5,597 nucleotides of DNA from Calditrichota bacterium (GTDB taxonomy: Bacteria > Zhuqueibacterota > Zhuqueibacteria > Oleimicrobiales > Geothermoviventaceae), in contig JAADFT010000177.1 in NCBI GenBank assembly GCA_013152765.1, positions 1 through 5,597 of the forward strand. Direction: 5' to 3'. The translations under genes were made by a program, and so were the position numbers. A model generated the notes under the pieces. The model was not told the DNA's origin, ran no database searches, and saw only the letters and a program-made list of their open reading frames with translations. Numbering within the stretch: position 1 is the stretch's first letter; each line of letters starts with the position of its first letter. Below are positions 1 to 5,597 of this stretch, in pieces.

Positions 1-643
1 CGGTGACTCAAGAATCCACGGAACCCCCCTTCTGTCAATCCCAATTTGGTCTTGATGTCTTCTCAGAGTAATTCGGCCGCTCGCCATCTTCCATACCGAG
101 TGTAACGGCTTTTTGCCTACGTAGTTTGACCGCTTGACGAGACCTAACTGCCGAACAGCGCGGCCCAGATATCTTCTCTCAAGTCAGTCCAAGATCACGC
201 CCTTGCACGATGCGCTCACCGAGCCAAACCAAAATTGCCCCCCTGACCTCGTCCGGACTACGTTGGACCAACCGTCCATGCCGAACATAACGGGGGGTTG
301 TATCCAATCAAAGCGCGCCTTCCGACCGATTCCGTTCGTTGCCGTTATACTCTGGCAATGTCTTCCCCGCATGACTATGCTCCGCATTTTCGGCAAGCCT
401 CATCCGGCACAGCTTGCGTGGGCAAACTCCCGTCTTAGAAACCCGCGTCGTCGTGTTTACCCACCGTAGAAACGCGGCCCCCAAAACCTGGATGGGCACT
501 CATGTCACACTTTCCTCAAACCACTTGTCTTCGCGTTCCCTGCACATCAAAGCCGACGCGATGTTCTCGAGCACCGCAATCCCCTCAGAGTAGTTTCCCA
601 CCACGTCCTACCCCCCCTGGCAACTTCCGGCAAAACTTGCCCC
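1..643. other. Long region without a convincing gene
   Basis: I see no supported gene, tRNA, CRISPR array or mobile element here. The open frames on both strands are short, lack good ribosome binding sites and give arginine-, proline- and serine-rich translations with no recognisable family. The plus strand is pyrimidine-rich, with C runs near 27-32, 238-243 and 610-616, unlike the purine-richer transcribed leader that follows the promoter at 644. A frame on the minus strand opens at 87 and runs off the left edge (29 residues visible), so a divergent gene beginning here cannot be excluded, but nothing supports it beyond being open. The best reading is intergenic DNA upstream of the 644-672 promoter, possibly with upstream regulatory sites I cannot identify. 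Confidence 0.55.
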
Positions 644-672
644 TTGACAAATCTCGCGAAATTGCTTATAAT
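644..672 (+). promoter_or_regulatory. Consensus sigma70-type promoter
   Basis: The -35 element TTGACA is at 644-649 and the -10 element TATAAT at 667-672, separated by exactly 17 bp. Both hexamers are perfect matches to the housekeeping sigma70/SigA consensus. A TG lies one base too far upstream of the -10 to be a canonical extended -10. Transcription would be expected to start around 678-680 and run rightwards into the leader and the large secreted-protein gene at 1058. Some Bacteroidota use a different -10/-33 consensus, so a classical promoter suggests that this organism's main sigma factor follows the common bacterial rule. Confidence 0.8.
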
Positions 673-786
673 CAACCGTCACATTGGGGGATTAGCAGCC
701 AGCGTGGCTGCACTGTCTCATCATGGCCTCACAACGCAGTACCATCACCGACGAGAAGTCCTTTCGTCTGCTAAGAATGGGCAGGA

Positions 787-969
787 ATGGACGAGGGAAG
801 TGAACTGGCGGAGAGGGTTTACAACGTGGAGAAAGGAGGTGATGGTCCCACTACGCGCTTACTGTTGCACACCTTCCTGGGGGCACGTTCCGGTCCGGAG
901 GGCCGACACGGGAAGTTTCCAGTTTCAACAAGCCTCACGAATTCCCAACCTGAACAATCACCAACATGA
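787..969 (+). CDS. Possible 60-residue leader ORF (doubtful)
   Basis: The frame begins with ATG at 787 and reads MDEGSELAERVYNVEKGGDG onward to a TGA at 967-969. The stop overlaps the ATG of the next short frame at 966 in an ATGA arrangement, which is the classical geometry for translational coupling. AGGA sits directly against the start codon, too close for a good ribosome binding site. The N-terminal third is acidic and helix-compatible, and the rest is polar and low in hydrophobics. I recognise no family, signal peptide or motif. It lies within the predicted transcript from the 644-672 promoter. It may be a chance open frame in the leader. Confidence 0.2.
   Translation: MDEGSELAERVYNVEKGGDGPTTRLLLHTFLGARSGPEGRHGKFPVSTSLTNSQPEQSPT
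830..843 (+). promoter_or_regulatory. Orphan full-length Shine-Dalgarno sequence
   Basis: AGAAAGGAGGTGAT is a 14-nt perfect complement of the 16S rRNA 3' tail as found in Bacillus-type sequences (ATCACCTCCTTTCT). An ATG follows at 842, but it is only 2 nt from the GGAGG core, too close for normal initiation, and no other start codon sits 5-10 nt downstream. It lies inside the leader of the large gene. It can also pair with CACCTTCCT at 870-878 (one bulged T), which would mask it. Function is unknown; a ribosome standby site or regulatory element is possible. Confidence 0.45.
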
Positions 970-1061
970 AAGGAGGTGGTCGCTGCAACGAGGACCAATT
1001 CGCCCTTGTTTGTCCCCGTAGTGAAGTGGCATGTGAACCAAAGCTAGAGAGGTTGAAATGA
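966..1061 (+). CDS. Possible 31-residue coupled mini-ORF (doubtful)
   Basis: ATG at 966 opens a 31-residue frame beginning MKGGGRCNEDQF, with three cysteines (residues 7, 16 and 23) and a charged C-terminus. It ends with TGA at 1059-1061, which overlaps the start codon of the large secreted-protein gene as ATGA. Its own start overlaps the stop of the preceding 60-residue frame in the same way. No Shine-Dalgarno sequence precedes 966. Instead a strong one, AAAGGAGGTG, begins immediately after the start codon. If translated it would depend on coupling, and could act as a leader peptide tuning the downstream gene. The alternative is coincidence, since one quarter of ATG starts are followed by A. 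Confidence 0.25.
   Translation: MKGGGRCNEDQFALVCPRSEVACEPKLERLK
968..978 (+). repeat. Second copy of GAAAGGAGGTG motif
   Basis: This exactly repeats the 11 bases at 831-841, 137 bp downstream in the same orientation. Like the first copy it complements the anti-Shine-Dalgarno tail of 16S rRNA but has no ATG or GTG at usable distance; only a CTG at 983 fits the spacing. It overlaps the ATG at 966 of a 31-residue frame, so that frame would encode MKGG. A short hairpin just downstream can pair TGGTC (977-981) with GACCA (993-997). Confidence 0.45.
1047..1052 (+). promoter_or_regulatory. Ribosome binding site of the large gene
   Basis: GAGAGG lies 5 nt upstream of the ATG at 1058. It is a partial Shine-Dalgarno match, clearly weaker than the two orphan copies upstream in the leader. 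It supports the ATG at 1058, which is also the start that gives a textbook signal peptide. Confidence 0.6.
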
Positions 1062-4000
1062 AGAGGAAACTCTTGGTCGGCTTGGTTTTCAGCAGCTTCT
1101 TGTTTGCCAGCTTGGCCGTTGCTGCTGTCAGCACTCAGAAGGCAGCGCCGGTCAACAAAGCAAAGCAGGAACTCTCGAAAATCAAGCGCACGACTCTCCC
1201 CCGTAGCAGCATCTTCTCCGACACAAAAGCCACTCAAAACCCCGTCATTTGGTCCGACGATTTCGAAGGCTCGCAAGCAAACTGGGTTACCGATGCAAGC
1301 TGGAACCATGTGGACACGCCAAATGGACGTGCATTCCAGGATTCCAGCGCATGGGAATTGACCGAGGAAAACGCAAACAGCCCAACGCACAGCTGGCATG
1401 CCAAACTCGGGCTGGATGAAGAGCTCGATTTCGTGATTTCCCCAGTCATTTACCTGCCGACGGAAGTCGAGGTGGAAGGCATCACGAGCCCGCTGAAAGG
1501 CCTGAAGCTCGGTTACATGCTCGACGTGGACACGCCCGAAGGCAACAACAGCTGGGCGCATCTGGTCGGCTCGGCCGAGTGCTGGTGGCATTTCACCAGC
1601 GACAACCCCGGTGCGGGCAACAGCTCCTGGTACATGGAACCTGTGGACATTCCGCACTGGCGGCAGTGGCTGACCACTCCTGAGATCGACCTCACGGGCT
1701 CCGGCTCCACGGTCACGTTGAGCTTCATGCACAAGTACGATTCCGAGCCCGAGTTCGACTACTACAGCGTGGACGTTTCCACTGACAACTTCGTCAGCTA
1801 CACCAACCTGGCCTTCTACGACGGCAGCAATCCGCAGTTGGACTGGACCAACGTCACGCTGGATCTGTCTGCCTGGGCCGGCCAGAAAATCAAGATCCGC
1901 TTCAGCAGCAAGGGCGACTACGGTACGGCCCAAGGCTTCTGGGCGATCGACGAGATTAAGGTGAGCGACGGCACCACTGACTTTTTCTACGATGACGGTG
2001 GTGAAGACGGCACCTCGTCCATGGTGAAAGCCGGCTTCGTGCCCGGAAGCAACTTCGCCGCTTTCACGGCGGATGGCGCTTCGCAGCCGAATCCGAACTG
2101 GCAGGAAGTGACCGTGGACGTTCCGGGCGTCGGCGCTGGCATGGCCATCGAGCCTGGCGACAGCGTGCGCATCGCCATCCAGTGGATCTCCGACGGCACC
2201 GCCACCACTGGCCGCGGCCTCTACATCGACGACGTGAACCTGTACGCCGTCGGCACCCTGCCCTACGACGTCGCTGTTGTGGGTGTGAAGGACTTCTACG
2301 AAGAAGCAATTGTCGGCCACACCGTGGCCCCAGTCGTGCTCATTCAGAACATCGGTTTGCAGAGCATCACCGGAACGATCCGCTGGGTCGGCGACATCTA
2401 CAAGATCGAGGGTGGGGACACGATCAAAGTGTGGCCGGCCATGTTCGGTAGCGTGAACGTGACCGACTTCGCCCGCGATTCCGTGCTGGCCATTCCGGTG
2501 AATCCAAATCGCGCCTGGCCGGTCGAAGAACCCGGCACTTACCTGCTCATGGGTAAAGTTAGCCCGCCGACCGATGGCGACCTCACCAACAATGGCATCG
2601 ACATGGTCGTTCCCGTGTTTGGTCCGCCGCTCGAAGAGGTGCTGTGGCGCTGCGATTTCGAGCCGCGCGCTGGCCAGACCTCGCTGGAAGACTTCGGCTT
2701 CACCGTTGTCAACGGCGGCGGCAACGACATGACCGGCCTGAACAACAACAAGTGGGAGTACCTGCCCTTTGTCTTCGGCGACGGTTCCGCCCTGATCTCC
2801 TGGGCGTGGGGCGATGTCGACCTCGGTCCCGACGTGACGGCTCCGTTCGACAGCTCCGAGGTACTGGACGAGTACCTGATCACTCCGCCGATCGACATTT
2901 CCAAGCTCGAGCGTGAAGCTACCCTGTACATGCAGTACTGGGTGTACTTCCGTCCGTCGCATCCGGCTGTCGGACCTCCTTTTGGCGTCCAGTGGAGTGA
3001 CTTCGACGTCGACTGGTCCATCGACGGCGGCCAGACCTGGCACCGTGCCTTCCATTGGGAAGACCACGATTCCACAACGTCGTCGTTGACCCGTCTGCCG
3101 CACTGGTACTACGGACCGGACGATCCGCGTTCGCCGCTGAACTGGCTGACTCACCTGAACGTCGACCTGACCCCCGCCGTTCGGATGGGCGGAGAAAACA
3201 TCCAGATCCGCTTCCACCTGTGGTCGGAGAACTCCTACTTCATCGGCTGCGATGTGGACAACATCGTGGTGTACTCCGGCCTGGGCCATCCGATGATCAA
3301 GATGGTCGAAGACATTCCGAACGACAACGGCAAGCAGGTGGCGGTGTGCTGGCGGTCTTCGTTCAGCGAGCTCCAGACCATCTGGACCAAGAACATGGCT
3401 GGCGAGTTCGAACAGCACATCATTACCCACTACAACGTGTGGCGTAATTCGGTGCCCGGCAGTGTCTCGCCGACCAACGCCATCAAGGTTCCCGACATGA
3501 AGACCATGCTGGCTTCGGCCAGGGAACCCGGGCAGCAGTTCATCCTCGACGGGACCGTCTGGGAGTTCATCATGCAGGTACCGGCGCACCACGATCCGGG
3601 TTACTGCGTGGCGGCCCCGACCCTGTGGGATGGCGTACCCGCTGCCTTCATGGTGTCGGCTCACACCTCGGATCCGATGATCTTCGTGAATTCGAACATC
3701 GTCGAAGGTACGTCCGAAGACAACCTGGCACCGCACGCGCCCATGTCCGTGATGGCCGCTCAGCAGGACTTCACGGTCCAGCTCGCCTGGGAACCGAGCG
3801 TGGACGAGGAAGACGGTGCTCAGGATGTCCAGTACTACAGCATCTACCGCCGCACGGAGAATGGCTCCTACGGCGAACCGATCGCCAAAGTTGCTGAGCA
3901 CGAGTTCGTGGACACTTCGGTCGACACCGGCGTGGTTTACTACTACGCGGTGACCGCCACGGACTTTGCTGGCAACGAGAGCGAAATGTCGCCCGAGACG

Positions 4001-4309
4001 AGCCTGCTGGTTTCGTCGGTGGCGGAGGCCAAGGGCAGCATTCCGACCCAGTTCTCGCTGGGCCAGAACTACCCGAACCCGTTCAACCCGACCACGACGA
4101 TCAGCTACGCGTTGCCGAAAGCGGCACACGTTACGCTGGCCGTTTACAACGCCGCGGGTCAGAAGGTGGCCACGCTGGTCGACAGCGACATGCCTGCCGG
4201 TCAGTACACCGCCACGTGGGATGCCCGCGACATGGCCTCGGGCGTGTACTTCTACAAGATCCAGGCTGGACAGTACAGCGCCACTCGCAAGATGGTGCTG
4301 ATGCGGTAG
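1058..4309 (+). CDS. Secreted multi-domain beta-sandwich protein, T9SS sorting tail
   Basis: This is a 1083-residue exported protein with no recognised catalytic domain, so a surface, adhesion or glycan-binding role is inferred. Residues 1-23 form a Sec signal peptide (MKRK, then a hydrophobic core ending VAA). Residues 62-305 resemble MAM/immune-inhibitor-A-like beta-sandwiches: WSDDFEG at 65-71, LTTPEIDL at 205-212, an IRF strand at 280-282 and closing WAIDEIKV at 295-302. Residues 310-398 are a further partial module ending LYIDDVNLY. Residues 402-520 look CARDB-like, ending in a DLTNNG turn. Residues 526-741 are a second MAM-like module (LWRCDFEP to CDVDNIVVYSG). Residues 745-880 and 889-985 are fibronectin-III-like. 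Residues 999-1083 are the T9SS type A/FlgD-Ig sorting domain (NYPNPFNPTTTISYALP at 1004-1020, SGVYFYKI at 1061-1068), which in T9SS bacteria directs outer-membrane translocation and is usually cleaved. There is no HExxH protease motif. The gene is followed by a terminator and is probably monocistronic. Confidence 0.93.
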   Translation: MKRKLLVGLVFSSFLFASLAVAAVSTQKAAPVNKAKQELSKIKRTTLPRSSIFSDTKATQNPVIWSDDFEGSQANWVTDASWNHVDTPNGRAFQDSSAWELTEENANSPTHSWHAKLGLDEELDFVISPVIYLPTEVEVEGITSPLKGLKLGYMLDVDTPEGNNSWAHLVGSAECWWHFTSDNPGAGNSSWYMEPVDIPHWRQWLTTPEIDLTGSGSTVTLSFMHKYDSEPEFDYYSVDVSTDNFVSYTNLAFYDGSNPQLDWTNVTLDLSAWAGQKIKIRFSSKGDYGTAQGFWAIDEIKVSDGTTDFFYDDGGEDGTSSMVKAGFVPGSNFAAFTADGASQPNPNWQEVTVDVPGVGAGMAIEPGDSVRIAIQWISDGTATTGRGLYIDDVNLYAVGTLPYDVAVVGVKDFYEEAIVGHTVAPVVLIQNIGLQSITGTIRWVGDIYKIEGGDTIKVWPAMFGSVNVTDFARDSVLAIPVNPNRAWPVEEPGTYLLMGKVSPPTDGDLTNNGIDMVVPVFGPPLEEVLWRCDFEPRAGQTSLEDFGFTVVNGGGNDMTGLNNNKWEYLPFVFGDGSALISWAWGDVDLGPDVTAPFDSSEVLDEYLITPPIDISKLEREATLYMQYWVYFRPSHPAVGPPFGVQWSDFDVDWSIDGGQTWHRAFHWEDHDSTTSSLTRLPHWYYGPDDPRSPLNWLTHLNVDLTPAVRMGGENIQIRFHLWSENSYFIGCDVDNIVVYSGLGHPMIKMVEDIPNDNGKQVAVCWRSSFSELQTIWTKNMAGEFEQHIITHYNVWRNSVPGSVSPTNAIKVPDMKTMLASAREPGQQFILDGTVWEFIMQVPAHHDPGYCVAAPTLWDGVPAAFMVSAHTSDPMIFVNSNIVEGTSEDNLAPHAPMSVMAAQQDFTVQLAWEPSVDEEDGAQDVQYYSIYRRTENGSYGEPIAKVAEHEFVDTSVDTGVVYYYAVTATDFAGNESEMSPETSLLVSSVAEAKGSIPTQFSLGQNYPNPFNPTTTISYALPKAAHVTLAVYNAAGQKVATLVDSDMPAGQYTATWDARDMASGVYFYKIQAGQYSATRKMVLMR

Positions 4310-4331
4310 TTCAGCCGAACAGGTTGCAACA

Positions 4332-4368
4332 AAAAGGGGATCCTCGTTTGAGGATCCCCTTTTCTTTT
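4332..4368. terminator. Bidirectional intrinsic terminator
   Basis: A perfect 14-bp stem pairs 4332-4345 with 4350-4363 around a 4-nt GTTT loop. The stem core is GGGGATCCTC/GAGGATCCCC, flanked by A4 on the left and T4 on the right. The right side continues C-TTTT to 4368, giving a U-rich tail for plus-strand transcription 22 nt after the stop codon of the large gene. The left side is an A5 tract at 4331-4335, which on the minus strand gives a U tract for the convergent isomerase operon that stops at 4436. It therefore probably ends transcription from both sides. The rest of the short convergent gap (4310-4435) shows no gene. Confidence 0.92.
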
Positions 4369-4435
4369 ACGGGGAATTCTGCCTGCAGTGCGCCTTGCAG
4401 TGCTTCCCCCAGCTCGACTGCAGCAAAAACTGCGG

Positions 4436-5371
4436 TTAAGCCTGGCGGATGCAGCGCAAAGCGCCGCGCAGCGACTCGATGGTGCTTTGCTCCCAGGTCG
4501 GTGTGTGGTAATGGGTCTCGATCGACAGGGCCCCCAGGTAGCGGTCCTTGATCAGAGCACGGAACTGCCCCACGTAGCCAATCACCCCGTCGCCGACAGC
4601 GACCCAGTGTTTCCGCTTTGTCTTGGGGTCGATTCGCACGTCCTTGAGGTGAATGTGCTGAATGCGACCTTTTGGAATCTTCTCGTACCCTTCTTTCCAG
4701 GTGTGCTCACCCGCCATGAAGGCATTCCCCGGATCCCAAAGTATGCCAGCGAAAGGTGTGTCAAAATTGGAAATGAATTCTCCGGCTTCCGCACCCGTGG
4801 CCACGTTGGTTGAGTACTCGTTCTCCACCACGATGGCCACACCTCGTCTCTCGGCGTAAGCAACGGCCTTCTTCAGCATGTTCACGATTTCCGGCATCAG
4901 CTTTTTTCGCTCTCCGTCCGCGACTCGCCAAAAGGCAAAAGCCCGGATGTGGGGAACGTTGAAGTAGTGTGCCGCATCGACCGCTCTCTCCAGCACCTCC
5001 CACTGGTCCAGCTCCGCCGGATGCGCAGAGCCCTCTCTCATGATTGGCGCGGAGCCGGGAAACGTCGATTTGAACGTGGGCGAGGCAATGTTCGAGACCA
5101 TCACACCGTACCGGCCCAGCAAGTCCCGCAGCTCACGCCTTTCGTAGCTGTCCAGGAAAATCACGTGCTTACCCCAGACCCCTCTTAACTCCACCCAGTT
5201 CAGGTCGAACTGTTTCATGAGCGCAATGGCCCGCTCGGGATCCTGACTCACTTCGTCCGAAATGACACCGAGCCGCAAGCGAGTCCTCGGCGCACCCAGG
5301 AGCTGCAGCGGATGCAACGCAGCGCCCAGACCCAGGGCTGCACTCGCTTTCAGAAAAGCTCTCCGATCCAT
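4436..5371 (-). CDS. Tat-exported sugar isomerase/epimerase-like TIM-barrel protein
   Basis: This 311-residue protein belongs to the xylose-isomerase-like TIM-barrel / AP endonuclease family 2 group, whose members isomerise or epimerise sugars, keto-sugars or inositols with a divalent metal. Residues 1-27 look like a twin-arginine signal (DRRAFLKAS, then a hydrophobic Ala/Leu stretch ending LLGAP), pointing to folded export to the periplasm. The barrel begins at LRLGVISDE (32-40), with later strands at WVELRG (59-64) and IRAFAF (142-147). Likely metal ligands are E183 (VVENEYS), D213 (WDPGN), H239 or H241 (HIHLKD) and E285 (SIETHY), matching the family's Glu-Asp-His-Glu set, so it looks catalytically intact. 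The length is normal for the family plus a signal. The start at 5371 is fixed by AGGAGG 6 nt upstream and by the Tat motif. The substrate cannot be told from sequence. It sits 79 bp downstream of a related partial gene and is likely co-transcribed with it. Confidence 0.9.
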   Translation of the reverse strand: MDRRAFLKASAALGLGAALHPLQLLGAPRTRLRLGVISDEVSQDPERAIALMKQFDLNWVELRGVWGKHVIFLDSYERRELRDLLGRYGVMVSNIASPTFKSTFPGSAPIMREGSAHPAELDQWEVLERAVDAAHYFNVPHIRAFAFWRVADGERKKLMPEIVNMLKKAVAYAERRGVAIVVENEYSTNVATGAEAGEFISNFDTPFAGILWDPGNAFMAGEHTWKEGYEKIPKGRIQHIHLKDVRIDPKTKRKHWVAVGDGVIGYVGQFRALIKDRYLGALSIETHYHTPTWEQSTIESLRGALRCIRQA

Positions 5372-5377
5372 TCCAAA

Positions 5378-5383
5378 CCTCCT
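5378..5383 (-). promoter_or_regulatory. Ribosome binding site of the Tat isomerase-like gene
   Basis: The minus strand reads AGGAGG here, 6 nt before the ATG at 5371. It is a perfect Shine-Dalgarno core at ideal spacing and decides the start codon, hence the presence of the Tat signal. I see no good promoter or terminator in the 79-bp gap 5372-5450, consistent with read-through from the upstream gene. Confidence 0.8.
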
Positions 5384-5450
5384 GCCGGTTCAAGCGCTAA
5401 ACAGTAACCTCGTGGCTGGCGACGGAACGCCGCACGGTTCTGACCAAATT

Positions 5451-5597
5451 TCAGATGGGAGCAACGCGATTTACGATTTCCCTCAGTTGCGCTGCAATTT
5501 TGGGGATGGCAACCCTGGGCTCCTCTTTCGCCTCGTACTCGATGTGCAGGTAGCCTCTGTAACCATTCTGGGCAAAGATCTTGATGATTTTCTCCAG
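5451..5597 (-). CDS. C-terminal end of a second TIM-barrel isomerase/epimerase-like protein (partial)
   Basis: Only the last 48 residues are in the window; the gene continues past the right edge and no start is visible. The reading frame is LEKIIKIFAQNGYRGYLHIE, then YEAKEEPRVAIPKIAAQLRE and a short tail, ending with TGA at 5451-5453. The pattern GYRGYLHIEYE followed by acidic residues, PR and a final amphipathic helix is typical of the last strand and helix of xylose-isomerase-like TIM-barrel (AP endonuclease family 2) proteins. The Glu of HIEYE occupies the place of metal ligand E285 in the neighbouring protein (LSIETHY). It lies upstream of that gene on the same strand, probably in one operon. 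Whether it also carries a Tat signal cannot be seen. The family call rests on a short segment. Confidence 0.75.
   Translation of the reverse strand: MEKIIKIFAQNGYRGYLHIEYEAKEEPRVAIPKIAAQLREIVNRVAPI

Larger units (their letters stand above)
679..1057 (+). other. Long 5' leader of the secreted-protein gene
   Basis: This is the roughly 380-nt stretch between the predicted transcription start and the ATG at 1058. Visible structure includes a 7-bp hairpin with a 3-nt loop (695-701 with 705-711), close to the predicted RNA 5' end. A second hairpin pairs 750-756 with 762-768 and includes one G-U pair. A third pairs 891-896 with 900-905. Two copies of GAAAGGAGGTG lie at 831-841 and 968-978. I recognise no known riboswitch class and no intrinsic terminator before the gene. 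The leader could be a regulatory UTR, a separate small RNA, or contain translated mini-ORFs; the sequence alone does not decide. Confidence 0.5.

Noticed and set aside
1..87. Possible start of a divergent minus-strand gene running off the left edge (29 residues visible)
   Set aside because: Only a weak GGAAG precedes the ATG, there is no clear promoter, and the short translation matches nothing I recognise. Too little is in the window to call.
320..351. TATACT at 346-351 with TTCCGA upstream as a second promoter
   Set aside because: The spacing is about 20 bp and the -35 is poor. No gene follows.
134..469. 111-residue plus-strand open frame
   Set aside because: No ribosome binding site or promoter, Pro/Arg-rich composition and no recognisable motif. 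It is upstream of the real promoter.
308..499. 63-residue minus-strand open frame
   Set aside because: No family resemblance and no ribosome binding site. Its length is within chance for this base composition.
826..850. The anti-Shine-Dalgarno complement as the end of a 16S rRNA gene fragment on the minus strand
   Set aside because: Only about 14 nt match. The flanking bases do not resemble the conserved 3' region of 16S rRNA.
842..1021. 59-residue frame beginning at the ATG next to the first strong Shine-Dalgarno
   Set aside because: The ATG is only 2 nt from GGAGG, too close for initiation, and the translation has no recognisable features.
935..4129. A 1064-codon open frame on the minus strand, antisense to the large gene
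   Set aside because: Its codons are exact reverse complements of the sense codons, so it stays open simply because the sense gene avoids TTA, CTA and TCA codons in this stretch. Its translation is Arg/Val/His/Asp-rich with no domain, while the sense frame has a signal peptide, known modules and a sorting tail.
4382..4404. Short direct repeat TGCAGTGC in the convergent intergenic region
   Set aside because: Eight bases, two copies, no flanking structure. Consistent with chance.

Overview
The window looks like a piece of a moderately GC-rich Gram-negative bacterial genome, most likely from the FCB superphylum (Calditrichota, candidate division KSB1 or a relative). The evidence is a large secreted beta-sandwich protein ending in a type IX secretion system (T9SS) type A sorting domain of the NYPNPFNPTT...GVYFYKI type, plus a Tat-signal sugar isomerase/epimerase-like protein. 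The phylum is an inference from protein style, not from a marker gene.

Layout. Positions 1-643 hold no convincing gene. At 644-672 there is a sigma70-type promoter with a perfect TTGACA, a 17-bp spacer and a perfect TATAAT. It should start a transcript near 679, giving a leader of about 380 nt before the large plus-strand gene at 1058. The leader has several small hairpins, two copies of an 11-mer matching the anti-Shine-Dalgarno complement (neither placed to start an obvious gene), and two short open frames chained by ATGA stop/start overlaps to each other and to the large gene. The large gene (1058-4309) encodes a 1083-residue exported protein: signal peptide, MAM/immune-inhibitor-A-like beta-sandwich modules, a CARDB-like module, two fibronectin-III-like modules and a FlgD-Ig-like T9SS sorting tail. 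No catalytic domain was recognised. A near-perfect hairpin terminator at 4332-4368 follows it.

On the minus strand, converging on that terminator, are two same-direction genes. The upstream one is cut by the window edge (5451-5597, last 48 residues). The complete one (4436-5371, 311 residues) has a twin-arginine signal. Both look like xylose-isomerase-like TIM-barrel (AP endonuclease family 2) proteins. They are 79 bp apart with no terminator between them, so they are probably one operon for sugar or polyol metabolism. The plus-strand secreted protein is an independent transcription unit, and nothing in the sequence ties its function to the isomerase-like genes.

The best candidate for something undescribed is the 679-1057 leader. 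It combines a consensus promoter, orphan full-length Shine-Dalgarno sequences, hairpins and coupled mini-ORFs ahead of a T9SS cargo gene.
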